A stretch of DNA of 64,000 bases from Symmetrospora coprosmae (Eukaryota > Basidiomycota > Cystobasidiomycetes > Symmetrosporaceae): contig VUYT01000003.1 in assembly GCA_008802785.1 (NCBI GenBank), forward strand, positions 558,001-622,000, in the 5' to 3' direction. Numbering within the stretch: the first letter of the stretch is position 1; every line of letters starts with the position of its first letter. Shown here in pieces: positions 10,247 through 25,856 of the stretch. The notes beneath the pieces are model-generated. The model was not told where the DNA came from. It ran no database searches and saw nothing but the letters and a program-made list of their open reading frames with translations. The translations under genes and the position numbers were made by a program.

Positions 10247-10573
10247 GATCCGCTTGGCCGCGCAGACTATCAGAGCAAGCATGCGTATATCTGAGCTTCA
10301 TATGCAATCATAGTACAACGACCTGATACACTACGTCCTGCTGACTATATCTTCAAGCCTTCTTGCTAGACCTCCAAAACTGCCCATCCAGCAATACCTG
10401 CTTCGATGATGGACGCACTAATTCATCGGACTAGCGCCTCTAGATTTTGGTGGAGACTGGATGGCGCTGCGGGGCAACATGTGGCCAGTGGTATCTTCGT
10501 AGTGCCGCAGCTGCATAGCGAACAGACGACTTTCAGCACAAATCCCAGTGCGATCCGCCAGTCAACTACGGTA
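10247..10573. other. Convergent intergenic region
   Basis: 3' flanks of the TMEM14-like gene and the kinase gene. Nothing else seen. Confidence 0.4.
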
Positions 10574-14496
<3,923 letters not shown>

Positions 14497-14967
14497 CGTG
14501 CGTGTGCGTATGGGAAGGTGTGTGCAGTATTTGCGATATGGGTGGGACACCCCGACGTGTCGGAGGTCGTGCAGAGGAGAGAGGGACTTCCCGGGGGGTC
14601 AAGGTCAAGGGCACAGGCACGGGGCGAGCAACAGGCGCAAAGCGTACAAGACTCGGGGCACCACAAGACTGAGAAGCCAATCATGCTGAGACTGTTCGTT
14701 AGAGCTTGAGAACGGGATTGGTACGCTGCTGGCAGCATAAGGAATACACATGGGGGAAAGTCTGGAGAAGGGCGATGCATTGAGGCACAGAGCCATATTT
14801 GAGAGCGCAGGAAGTGGGTGCCGTAGACGACCAGAATCGCTGTATTTCCGTTCCTCCCCGGCGGGCAGTTGCCGGTTGTGCGTTGCCCGTGCCTGCCTGG
14901 GACAGCCCATCCCGCTCTTCCATTCTGCCTGCTACTCGAAAAGTCCCGATGCGAGCCGGACAACTGC
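14497..14967. other. Intergenic region
   Basis: Upstream region of the kinase gene and 3' flank of the ALY/Yra1 gene, both minus strand. No separate gene seen. Confidence 0.4.
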
Positions 14968-16764
14968 TCAAGCAGCCGTCGTAAGTCCCTTCTGGTAGTC
15001 CTCCATCTCCGCGTCCAGGTCCGCCTCGGTAGGCGCCGGTCGGTCGCCGCTCTTGCCTCCCCGTCCTCCCCTTCCGCCGCGGCCGCGTCCGCCACGAGCC
15101 CCGCGTCCTCCAGTCTGTCCCCTGCTGTCCCGCAACATCCCATCGCGCAGTGCGTGCGCACGGCAAGTGTAATCGTCCAGTCGGAGAAGTGTAGAAAGTC
15201 GAAAGTCGCGAGAGTAGTTGTGAAATGTACGAGGTGTTTGGGTGAATCGTCGAGCGATGTAAGCGTCGCGATAGCGATCGGGAATCGTAGGGAAGAAGGT
15301 GAAGCAGGGTGGAAACCGAAAGTCGTAAGCGTGCGTCCTAGCCATATCCGTCGTCGTGTGCATCGTAGAAGGAGGACGCAGCGGAGTAGCTGTCGGCGCA
15401 GTGCTGCTGCTGAGCGGCATACAGCGGCCAAGCATCATGGCGATGCTCTTGGCTCGCTTCGTAAGCATAGGTCCAGCTTGCTTCAGCAGTCGGCGCCGCT
15501 CCAAGCGGTACGCTTGCTCGCACTGCAGCTGTACTCTTCAACGCTGAAAGCCGATGTGAGCCCGACGCATTTGCGAGTTTTGCTGCGCGTCAAGAGCTTG
15601 CCAGCTGGACCCGCGAGCCATGGGCCATGAGCGCAGCAACATGACCGCAAGCGGCTCCTGCAGGTGCCGCGCCGGCCTTTGCGTCGATCCCGTTGGAATC
15701 ACCCTTTCATGTACGGTCGGGCCATTTTGGCGCGGCTCTGCGTTAACGGCTTGAGCTTCTGTCATGGCTGACGCTCGCTTTGGTTCTGCATGCTATGGAG
15801 CCATATCTCCTGGCCGAGAAAGCTGGAGCTCGCAGCTGAGCAGCCTACTTGGCGAGAAGCGGCTCGAAGGTGCCTTGCACCTGCTCTGCTGAGGTGCCAA
15901 GCAGTGCATAGGGAGATAGGGGAGGGGAAGCCAAAGGTCAAAGTATCCGCATCATTTACCTAGCTGCGACGGCTGCCGGTGCGACGGGCACGACGGCGAC
16001 CTGAGCTGCGCGTGGTGCGGGTGCAATCCTCGAGTTGAGCGGTGCGGGCGGGAGTCTTGTGGGGTCGAAGACAATCTCGACCTTCATGGGTCGGTCTTTA
16101 CAGCAGACAAGAGCGCAGTGTGTCAGACCAACTGCAGGGAGCGACGACATCAATCCTGCGGGTGATGCCGGACTCACTGCCATCGACGAGACGAGCGTTG
16201 TATTGCGTGAAGGCGACCTGAGCATCGCCGGCTCTCTTGAGGTCAATGTGTGCGACACCCGTTGACTTGCCGTTCTTGTCGTACGAGAGCTGGATGCGCG
16301 AGACGGGTCCGACGGTTTGCGTGAAGAGGTCCTGCAGGGATGGCACATCGGCATAAGTCTAAAGAACTCTTGAGAAGGAGGGGGCTGAGGCGCAGACCCA
16401 CCCTGATCTGGTTCTCGGTGACGTCCATGGGCAGGTTCGATACGATGATCTTGCTTCCATCGGCCATGAGCGGGATGATGGGCGCCTGCTTCGAGCCGGC
16501 GGCGGCGGGTGCGGCAGCGGCTCCTCCGCCGTTCCTGGCGTTGGCAATGTTGCCCGAGTACCTGTTCCGGACGGGTCCCGTTCCGCCGGCGGCAGTCACG
16601 GGCTGCACAGCGACAACCTGGACCTGCTGCTGCTGTCCTCCTCGTCCTGCACCACCGCCTCGAGCCGCGCCCCGTCCGCTTCCCTTGCCGCCTCGCCCGC
16701 GAGACGAGCGCCTCTCTGCGCGCTTTGCGTCAATGATGGCGTCGAGGGGCTTGTCGATATCCAT
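14968..16764 (-). CDS. YRA1: ALY/REF-type mRNA export factor (Yra1/Mlo3-like)
   Basis: Four exons (complement 16402..16764, 16178..16331, 15960..16095, 14968..15121) encode 268 aa. The N-terminus MDIDKPLDAIIDAKR fits the short UAP56/Sub2-binding helix of the family, followed by an RGG-type region. A single RRM spans roughly residues 100-190: KIIVSNLPMDVTENQIR (RNP2 side), LFTQTVGPVSRIQLSYD, KSTGVAHIDL (RNP1-like) and RPMKVEIV. The C-terminus has a second RGG cluster and ends with DLDAEMEDYQKG, the C-terminal UAP56-binding motif. Known role: adaptor that links TREX/UAP56 to the Mex67 export receptor on spliced mRNPs. Intron 3 is 838 nt, far beyond its neighbours, and splits off the last RGG box plus the UAP56 motif. 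Divergent from the mannosyltransferase gene. Confidence 0.9.
15122..15959 (-). other. Unusually long intron 3 of the ALY/Yra1 gene
   Basis: The donor is AG|GTAAAT at 15959 and the acceptor GACAGCAG before 15121; exons on both sides keep phase (AG+G gives Arg). Most introns in this window are under 120 nt. The sequence just before the acceptor is purine/G-rich (GATGTTGCGGGACAGCAG) rather than pyrimidine-rich, so the 3' splice site looks weak. If the intron is kept, translation stops one codon past the donor. I found no box C/D snoRNA pattern inside. Yeast YRA1 also has a very long intron used for autoregulation, at a different place in the gene. Confidence 0.75.
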
Positions 16765-17563
16765 TGTGGGCTAAGCGGGAACTGAGAGTGACTGTGCGTG
16801 TGTCCGCGTAGAGGTGGAGAGGGTGCAAGTATTGCGAGAAGGGCTGCTTCAGGATCCCATCCGTCCAACGAAGAACAGAACCGCTCCAATCAAGCCGCGG
16901 GCGGGCTCGCCCAGGGTGGCCGGCTCGCTAGTCCTCCCTGCCCTGCCCCTGCCATTACGGCGATGACCATCTTGCACTGGACTCACGTTGATGTTGAGGA
17001 CGAGCTGCTCCTGTCGCTGTTCTGATCTGGTCTGACCGTTTCAAGGGAATAGATGAGTGGGCGGGAAGGAGGGAGGGAAAGGGCCACGCGGGCTCATCGG
17101 CTCAGGCGGCTGAAGCTCCTCGAGGGGATGGAGACGCAAGCTGACAATATCGACATGCCTCTCTCTCTGGCGAGGCACTCTGAAAGTCAACGAGAAGATG
17201 CAATGAACACAAGCAGACTGTGCGCATACTTACAATACTGATGCGTTGCTCCGTGCGCAGACCGCCCGCAGCCGGTGCTCCGAAGACCATCGACCTTGCC
17301 ATCTGGGCATTTCGGCGCTCCCATCTTCAGCACACATGGCCCTTTGGAAGCTGATGCCTGACACTCTCGTTATGGCTCGTGTTTGTTACATTCGGGGTAC
17401 CTCCATTCTATTCATGTCCCGTCAGCGTCGCCAGAGAAGGGGAGAAAGCTATCTTGGACAGCAGCCACTGATTCGCCGTCTCTTCTCTATTCGAAGGCCC
17501 GCGCAACCTCTGAACTCTCTGTCTCTGTTGACTTACCGTTCCCTCGCCTCCTCCTTCTATTGT
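16765..17563. promoter_or_regulatory. Divergent upstream region, ALY / mannosyltransferase
   Basis: About 800 bases between two outward-pointing start codons. An open frame reaches upstream of the mannosyltransferase Met but has no signal-anchor character, so I treat it as leader. No specific binding site is claimed. Confidence 0.45.
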
Positions 17564-19510
17564 ATGCTCGGTCTACTTCGCCTCTTGGGCGGACGACACC
17601 CAGCCCTTCGCGCCCTTCTCCTCTTTACCGCCCTGTTTGGGATCGGCACACTACTCTTCCTATGGTTGGTCGAGCGTCCTTCTCCTATGCTGAGAGGATC
17701 GCTCCCCAGCCCCTTCCCTGCGCCCGAAGACAAGACATTGCTGCCGAAACTCGCAGGCCCGGGGGAAGCGCCTTGGCTCGACGATGCAGAAGCATCGGAC
17801 ATCAGCGCCGAAGACGAGGAAAGCCAGCTCATCCCTCAAGCCAGCGACGGCAGTGTCTTTGACGAGCTGGATTCGTCGGTCCGCGCGCGCCTACCGCCCA
17901 TCTGCGCACCGCCAGATCCCTACCTCGCCGGCAAGCGGGAAAACGCGACCATCCTGATACTGGCACAGAACAATCGAGCAAAAGCTCTAGCTGAGACCCT
18001 TGTCAACTTTGAGGCCAAGTTCAACGCTGCTTACCGGTCTCCGTACACCATCCTCAGCGATGTGCCGTTCTCCGAGCCGTTCCGCCAGGCTGTCGCTGGG
18101 ACTTTACCTGACGGCGCTCTAGTCGAGTATGGCCTCATTCCAACTGAGCACTGGGGCATCCCAGAATGGCTGGATCAGGACAACGTCAGGAAGGGCTTTG
18201 TCAAGCTCGCGAAGGAAGGCGTCATGCACGGCGGCAAGGAAAGCTACCACAATATGTGCAGGTATTTCTCCGGCTTCTTCGCTATGCACCCGCTCCTCGC
18301 AAAGTATCGATACTACTGGCGGCTAGAACCGCAAGGTAGGTACAGAGAGTCTAGCTGCTTCTGCTGAGGGTGTGCTGACACTCTCGATGGTTCCTGGACT
18401 AAGTCGAATTCTACTGCCAAACGACATACGATCCGTTCCGCTTTATGCGCGAGAACGACAAGATATACGGATTCAACATAGCGCTCTTCGAGCTCGGCAA
18501 CACGATCCCTTCGCTGTTCCGGACGGCCCTGGACTGGCGGGACAGCGGGCCAGTACGGGACATATCGCGAAAGACAGGCCAGCTATGGGATCTTTTCCTG
18601 AAAGACTCTTCCGGGCAGACCAATGGTGGCTTGCGAGCAAAAGAGGAGTATAGTGAGTGCGGGCGAGCATCTAGCGAATTCCCGACAGCGGCTGGCTGAT
18701 GTCGGTTCCTGTCCGCAGGTGGATGCGTGAGCTGCTCGAACGTGATCTGGCCCGAAACTGGGTCTCAATACTAAAGACTGAGGTACTGCCACCTACTTCT
18801 TGCGGAGCAGCACTTCTGGACCAACTTCGAGCTGGGTGATCTCGATTTCTTCCGGTCCAAAGACTACCAGAGCTTCTTCCGGCACCTGGACAAAACTGGC
18901 GGCTTTTACTACGAGAGGGTGGGTCAGACACAATCAGCCTCGAAATTAAAGTCTAATCCTGTTGCAATGCCTGGCCTCGCAGTGGGGAGACGCAGCAGTC
19001 CGTTCCCTCGCGCTTGGGTTGCTCGCCAGGACTGACCAGGCGCACTAGTGAGTGGCGCTCTCTCTTCTCATCTTCCCATACACATCCTCTCCTTTATCTG
19101 AATATGACTATGTGGCTATCAGCTTCGAGGACATTGCCTACATGGTGGGTTGGCAGATGCGCGGCTGTGTGACCGCCTCAGGCCGAATCTGACGATCTGC
19201 GAAATATCGCTTACTTGAGCAGCACTACCCGTACCTCCACTACCCGGAAGATGAAGGGCTCAGGTGCAAGTAGGTGGACTAATCGAGCGTGAATGCGGTC
19301 AGCCCTCGCTGACTGCCTCGATGTGTCCCAACTTGCAGCTGCGATGCGGCGCCGCAGTCAATGCTGCAGTCGAACTACCACAATATCGGTGAGTGTCGCG
19401 ACCGCACCTTCCCTCGCTCCTGTAGCAGCTGAACCATGTCCCAATCGATAGCCAAATGGGAGGGCGAGACGTGCATGCGACGGTGGAAAGAGCTGCAGGA
19501 CCGAAGCTGA
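17564..19510 (+). CDS. KRE2/MNT1-type alpha-1,2-mannosyltransferase (GT15)
   Basis: Nine exons (17564..18335, 18404..18652, 18719..18726, 18811..18918, 18983..19047, 19123..19144, 19223..19269, 19339..19388, 19452..19510) give 459 aa. It is a type II Golgi protein: a short N-tail, one membrane anchor (ALLLFTALFGIGTLLFLWLV) at about residues 17-36, a Ser/acid-rich stem, then the catalytic domain. GT15 landmarks are NATILILAQN, GGKESYHNMCRYFSG, YYWRLEPQVEFYC, YGFNIALFE, the YSGCHFWTNFELGDLDF segment with the nucleophile-site Glu, WGDAAVRSLAL, HYPY, and CNCDAAPQSMLQSNYHNI near the end. Such enzymes extend N- or O-linked mannans of secreted and wall proteins using GDP-mannose. Exon 3 is only 8 nt and supplies the SGC of YSGCHFW; exon 6 is 22 nt. 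Confidence 0.93.
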
Positions 19511-19857
19511 AGTGATTGATCCGGTCACGTGCCAGGGGATGCAGCTGGACAACCTCAAAAGGTCGAGCTAGAATCGTCTGAGTTGCTGCAGGCCACAGTG
19601 CAGAGCAATAGTGTATGCTGCTCTCGGTCATCTCCGCATGCACTCGCCTTGTCTCCGTTCACACTGCTTGCGAGGACCATCTGCAGAAAATGACATCCCT
19701 GTGACAGGCCCCAAGTGCGAGCGGCACGCGACAGAAGGAGACCGAGAGGGGAAAGGGGAAAGACTAAGCTCGTCGTCTTCGTCTCTCTGCTCAGAGCGCA
19801 CAGGTACAGCGGCATAGCAGCCAGGACAGTACATACAGTGATACACACATTCCAAAG
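19511..19857. other. Intergenic region
   Basis: Short spacer between two plus-strand genes; no coding or RNA feature seen. Confidence 0.4.
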
Positions 19858-20935
19858 ATGTCGACGGCAAAGCGACGCAAGCTCGACGTTGATACCGCCT
19901 CGAACGGGAGCGGCAGAGGGACCTCGAGCCGGCGAGCAGCCACCGGGGCCACGGGCAAAGGGACAGCAGGAGGGGCTGCATCGGGCTCAGGGCTGGCTGG
20001 AGGAGCTGGCGGTGGTGCTCTTGGTGGTGGAAATGGCGCCGGCGGCAAAGGGAACGGCCTTGCTGCTGGTCTCGCAGCGGGAGGAGCATCTGCAGGAGGG
20101 GTCGGCGGCGCCGGTGGCCCATCTGCGGCAGAGAGCGGGCCATACGTGCCAGTGGTGAGCTGCTCTGCACTGAGCTGAGTATATTCAGCAAGCCGACTAA
20201 TACTGATACTGCGCGTCTGCTCGTCAGCTCCCCCTCTCCTCTCTTCCCGTTGCAGCTCTGGCTCGCTACGCGCTGCATTACGCCCTCGTCCCACCGGAAC
20301 CCCTCACGCCCGCTCAGGCGACTCACCCTACCCCTGCCCTGCCCCGCCAGCTGCCCCTCGCATCAAGCTACTACGCCTCGCCGCACCAGCCCGTCTTTCG
20401 CAGGCGCGCCTCATTCATACCAGAGCGCAGGCACAGGTCCGACAAGCTCCTCCCTGTCGCGGGGCCCAGCTCTACTCAGCAGGGCGACGGCCTGATGGAG
20501 CTCGATCGCGCTCAGCCCAGTGGCGAACACGGTGCCTCCTCCACTTCCAAGGCCGCTAATGCAGGCGCAGAGCCGAGCACAGCGAAGACACTCAACGGGG
20601 AGATGGAACCTTCCCCTCGCTCGCAAGAGCCAGAATGGGAAGATCCCGGAGAGCCGGATGCAGAGGAGCTGCGCGGCATGACTGCCTACGATGGTGGCAT
20701 CGAGCAGTTCAGGGAGCGCTTGGGAGGCCTCGCAAAGACGCACTGGGACAGGACACAGACCGTCAAGGAAGGGGAGACGATAGTCAACTTTGCCTATGCT
20801 ATCCGGATGCGGAGTGGGTTCTTCTCCCGTTCCGACCGTTTGGAGCCGGCGCGTAGACGCAGCACTCAGCTAACGATACCGTCTCCGTGATTTCCATCTT
20901 CAGGCAAGATCCTCAAGTCTGTTCCTCCACCTTGA
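19858..20935 (+). CDS. Unassigned, probably nuclear protein
   Basis: Three exons (19858..20154, 20228..20813, 20904..20935) give 304 aa. It starts MSTAKRRKLDVD, a good basic nuclear-localisation-like patch, followed by a Gly/Ala-rich low-complexity stretch of about 70 residues. A helix of type LPVAALARYALHY lies near residues 104-117, then a Ser/Pro and acidic region, then a conserved-looking helical end (EQFRERLGGLAKTHWDR and GETIVNFAYAIRMR) and a short final exon ending VPPP. The first helix is reminiscent of the Leu/Arg/Tyr helix of SAP30-type Sin3-binding domains in histone deacetylase complexes, but this is a weak motif likeness only. No function is claimed. Confidence 0.55.
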
Positions 20936-21477
20936 TTGAGCCTGGCCAGTCTTCTGCGTCTTTCCTTCACCGACCTGTCGTCCATCGAATCCAGCCGCTT
21001 CGCATCAAGTCATCGCTACAAGTCAAACTCTCGTTGTATAGATGCACGCAGCGTCGTATTGTTCATTGACTGTTGTCTACAGAGTCTTCTGATAGCTACA
21101 AGAGGCGAGAGCTGCACTGCTCTGATAAAGCTCGGGGTCCTTGTGCTCGAATTGGTCCAGGAGTACTAACAGCGGCCGGCAGGATCATCTCTGTGAGCAC
21201 TCAGCCGCACGATGTGCCGCTGACGGCCGCCCTCACTGCAAGGTTGAGATGGTCGTGGTCTCAGGCTGTGAGGCTGGCCCTGTCGGAGCCTGTGCCGGGA
21301 ATTTTCCATTACGAGGGCCGCAGCAGCGAGCGGCGAGTGGCGCCGGAAGTGCACCAGAAGGACACAGAGCACAGCTCGCACTTGTATTATTCCACATCTG
21401 GACAGCTTCTGCACTCCAAGTCCAGTCCGCGCGTCTGGGCTACGATTGTACAAGGGGAGATACGGCGACGGTATTCA
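20936..21477. other. Convergent intergenic region
   Basis: 3' flanks of the preceding plus-strand gene and of chitin synthase. An open frame on the plus strand (from 21073) has no family features. Confidence 0.4.
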
Positions 21478-24400
21478 TCAGCCCTGGAACAGCCAGCTGA
21501 TCATGTATACACTAGCTCCAATGGCCTTAATACCTGTAGTTCCGAAATCAGAGGCGCATCAGCTCGGTCCGTTTCTCGATGCACAGTGCAGACTCACAAG
21601 CAAGACCGGCCACTGAGCCGAGCAGGAAGGTCATGTAGACACTCGTCCTTGTGTTGCCGCCGTCGCTTGCGAATGTGCTACCGGCGCCGCCGAGGATACC
21701 AATGGCGAGGGCTCCATTCGTGATTGCGTAGAGCAGGACGATGTTCGTGCGTAGGTTCTTGTACGAGTCTTCCGTCTTTTGAACGAGGTCGACCTTCTTG
21801 ACTTCCTTGGGCGGCGGTCTGCAATGTGCGTGTGTCAGCGCGGATTGCGCTACAAATGCCACGAGCTCGGGAACAGACGCACTGAGCTAGGACGTGCTTT
21901 GCATCCTCGTACGCAGCGTCAATGTCCTTCTCGTCAACCGGGATGTCCACATCGACCTTGTCCTTCTCGTCCCCGGAGCTCTTGACCACTCCAAGGTCGG
22001 TAGAGACCGTCGTAGAGCCTTTTGTACCCCAACTGCACATACAAACTTGTCAGACTCCGCACCTTTCAGAACACCTGAGCAGAGAAAGGGACTCACCTGA
22101 TGTCGTGCTGTATCCGGAGCGTCCCAGGCGCAATTAGAGAAGTGCCGGAGAGTATTTCGTGAGCGCACCGGGAGGAGAGAGTGGAATGTGTCAGAACTCA
22201 TTTGGAACCATGACAGATGGCAAACAGACTCACCACATTGCAGAAGGCATACACGTTGATGACGTTGATATACGTCGGCGAGAGGAGGATGTACTGGATG
22301 AATGACGTGAGCATATGCCAAGGATCAAACGCGATGAGCGATGCGTAGAGCCACAGGCCATACGTCGCCATGAGTGAGATGACGATGGAGCGGAAGATGG
22401 CGTTCGTGAAGACGTCGCCGCTGTGTGCAGAAGCGCTCGTCCGTCAGCTCCGATGGCGGTTCCCACTCGACCCGAGGAGACTAACATGCTAAAGCTGCCG
22501 CCATCCGCCTCGACCGCTGCTTTGGCGTTGATGATGCCCTTGACGGTAATGAAGAATGCGCAGAACTGCGAATACAGCAGCAAGGATCAGCCCGTAACTC
22601 GCCAGATATTTTATCCGCTAAGATGCACACGCACCGTCATCCAGACCGTGATGATGGCAAACATGACCATGGCAAACGTGAACATCTTCTTGGATCCCTG
22701 CGGCCGATTGCCCATGGCGAGGAGAAAGCACATGACGAGGAGACCGAGGTAGAAGTAGTGCAGGACAGCGTTGAGGTACTTTGTCCATGCAATGTTGAAT
22801 GATGGATTTTCGACCGACTTGGCCAGGATTTCCTGCATCAACCGAGGAGCATCGTAACGTCAGCAATGACAGGATAAATTCCAGTACAGGGCCGCCACGC
22901 ACAAAGGCAATGTAGTAGTTGGCCAGGCCGAACCACGCAAAAAGCTGCTGGAAGACCTGGTAGACGAGCTCGACGTGCAGCCAGATTTTCCGGAGCATGC
23001 CGTGGTCGGACCGGTACAGGTACCCAAACTTGACCGTGGCGTGGATGGCAGCGAAGAAGGAGCCGTTCAGCCATCTCCGCCGCTGCGAGATGAGCTCTGG
23101 CACAGAGTCCGGCGTGTCGGTGACGCCGTACGCTGACTTGACGTAGCTAAGACTCGACGATAGATCAGCTTACACGATACCAACGCTGATGAGAGGGAGA
23201 CGTGACGCACTGCAGGATCCACTTGCTCTGCCTCTTACTGACAAGCTCCCAGCAGAGGACACGATCTTCGGCCAGGTACATGTTCTTGGTGAGGAGATCC
23301 GCATCTGGAGCCGACTCGAGCGTCTCGCCTTTGAAATACTCCTTGAGCGGTCCGTTCCCCTTTGGATCGTTCTGCAGGGCGTGCCACCTGTACGCCGAGA
23401 AGGCACCGGGCAGCACAGTGATGTAGCCAAAGACGGACTCGAGTGGCTTGTCTAGGATGTTGGACATCTCTGCGAGTGCCCAACTCTCGTTAATCGCCTG
23501 ATCCGGTTCCCGGTTGAAGCCGGCGCCCACCCACTGTACTCGAAGTTCTGGGCCGCAACGAGCGGGTTCAGCAGCGATCTGCCATACTTGCCCTTGAGCG
23601 TCACGATTTCTCCGCATGCTCCTCCGACATTCGAGTTGGTATCGAAAGCCTTCCAGAGGTGGTAGATGGACGTAGGACCAGGCCGCGTTCCAACGTCGAG
23701 CAAGATGCATACGTTCGGGTTCAAGCAGCGGGCGAAGGCGTTGAAGAACCAGCGGTGGCCTATTGAGCGGATTGAGACCCAGATCAGATGTGCCCATGAC
23801 CTGTAGCGCTGTACGTCTTCCGCAACCCACTGTTGATCTTCTTCTGGTTCTGCTCCTTGAGCGCAAAGATGACCTGCACGGGGACAATGCCGGATTCTGC
23901 GCCCTTGTACTTGAGCTCTGGCGTGACTGCAATCTGCGTCGTGCACTCGTAGATCTGCGTGCGTGCCGCGACTCTTGTCAACACCGACAGAGCGAGCGTC
24001 CTTTACCAGGAGGTGGAGAGACCTACGTGACATGTGACTGGCTTGCCATTGACGACGTTCTTTGCAATGCCGTCCTGGTAGATCCCCTGAGCTGCGATGA
24101 CGGACAGCGTGCGTGCGTTAATCTTCTTGCGGCCGTCCGAGACGATGACCACGACAACCTTCTTCCACGCGTCTGGGCCCCACATCTTGGACCGGTTGCG
24201 CGTGCACAGGTGCTGAATGTTCTTCTGGACGCCATACATGGTTCGCGTGTCTGTGAAGGGACCGGACTGATCAGCTCAGGCTGTCGCATCTGGACGTACA
24301 GGCCGGACTCACAGAGGTCGTCGTCCTCATTGTACATTGCTGTGGGCAGGAAGCATTCAGCTTCTGACGGCTTCAAGTTCGCCTGACCGCCGAGTCTGCA

Positions 24401-25433
24401 CACCTACTCATGACAATCATCAGCTCGACCTGTCTCGGCGGACTCATCAGCTGCTGCCTCAAGCTGTAGCCGTCCTCGAGGAAGCTATCCGGATCGCATG
24501 TGGCGGCTGTGTAGCGGACCCTGCTGAACTCGCGGTCCTCCTTGAAGGGACATTGGTCGAGCAGCTTCTTGGGTAAAGGGACGTCAATGATGAGGTTGCC
24601 GCGGTAGAGCGGCACTGTGACAGTCCTCTACGCCATCAGCCCTTCTTCCCCACAGCGGGAGGAGACGCGTCCTTGCACGACGCACCTTGCTTGATCGTCT
24701 TGAGGCGCCTCGGGATCCGCTGCGGGATCCTGCCGTACCGCACTTGGGACTCTTCCTCCTCATCTGCGCCCGCAAGCAGCGCATTCGGGTCTGCGAACCC
24801 TCCCGGCCCCGCGCTCGCTCCTCCAGCCATGCCCATAGCGTCTCCGTATGCGCTTCTCCCGCCTTGACCGGGCAGGTGGTACAAGTGCTGCCCGCCCGCT
24901 TGCGTGAGCAGGGGAATATCCTCGTTGGACGCCATCCCAGGCTGCTGATGCTGTTGCTGGCTGAGCGGGTCAACACCTCCGTTCGCGTGCGCGCCAGGCG
25001 TGTCGAATGGGTTCACCCCTCCGAACGTCTCGCTCTCGTTCGAGTCTGAATGCCTGAAGCCAGGCATGCCGCTGTCATCACTGTACGCGCCTGGCCCTGG
25101 CCCTGGCGGAGCTGCCTGTATCCAGTGGGCGTGGTGGTCCGGTCGCGTGTTGGGCTCGTCGTTGTCGCCCTGATCGTACGGCTGGACAGGCTGCAGGCCA
25201 TATGGCTGCTGCTGCTGCTGGTATTGGTCGTCATACGAGTACGTAGCCTGGTGCTGGTAGCCCGGGTGGATGTACGGCGGCTCCTCGTGTGCAGAGTATC
25301 CATATCCTCCGTGCTGCGACTGGTGTGGCTGTCCCTGTGGCTGTCCCTGCCACTGCTGAGCCTCGTCCGCCTCTCCTCCCTGGTGGAACCCTCCTGCGCC
25401 AGGCTGCTGCTGCTGGTTGCCGTAATAGGCCAT
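21478..25433 (-). CDS. CHS: Chitin synthase (GT2, division 1)
   Basis: Fifteen exons (complement 24686..25433, 24408..24614, 24313..24339, 24027..24250, 23831..23954, 23535..23759, 23211..23469, 22903..23146, 22635..22832, 22486..22565, 22234..22420, 22097..22107, 21883..22032, 21598..21818, 21478..21533) give 986 aa. The enzyme polymerises UDP-GlcNAc into wall chitin at the plasma membrane. A Gln/Pro-rich disordered N-tail of ~240 residues precedes the catalytic core: [63 protein letters not shown] and [12 protein letters not shown], then about six to seven membrane segments and the NVHDISWGTKG block before the last two. Exon 12 is an 11-nt micro-exon coding HDI plus part of S; exon 3 is 27 nt. 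The final exon restores the normal hydrophobic end ([12 protein letters not shown]); without that intron the tail would be odd. Confidence 0.95.
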
Positions 25434-25856
25434 TGCTTGTGGGAGTGTACTGTATACTGACTGCTGCGGGTACGGTAGAAGGAGGGACAGCGCAGCACTC
25501 AGATCTGCTCAGAAGCGATGCAATCATGCCGTGGCCCCTGTCTTCCCGAGGCGCGTGCATGTCCCGGCGCGACCCTACACAGCCCCTGTCGAGACACCCA
25601 TGCTGACTCAGGAGGAGGCAGAGGGAGAGCACAGCAAATAGGAGAGAGGCACAGCTCCATGTATCCGTGTGTATGGCATTGCGGCGACTTGCATCTACGT
25701 CGGTGGGAGAGACAGTCCTGGAGGCTGCGAAACGAGGGACAGCGCTCTACCTGGACCTGACGCGCAGGAGAGACAGGAGAAAGCGAGGACAGATACTAAT
25801 GTAGGCTACACGGCACCACAGAGAGAGAGAGAGAAGGAGGAGAGGGAGGAGCGGAA
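25434..25856. other. Intergenic region
   Basis: Upstream region of chitin synthase and 3' flank of the membrane-protein gene. Contains a purine-rich GAGAGAGAGAGAAGGAGGAG stretch near 25820-25850. No gene seen. Confidence 0.4.

Noticed and set aside
15122-15504. A separate gene within the long ALY intron (open minus frame upstream of the last exon)
   Set aside because: The open frame joins the last ALY exon only because no stop intervenes; its sequence has no conserved features, whereas the spliced product has the expected RGG and UAP56-binding end.
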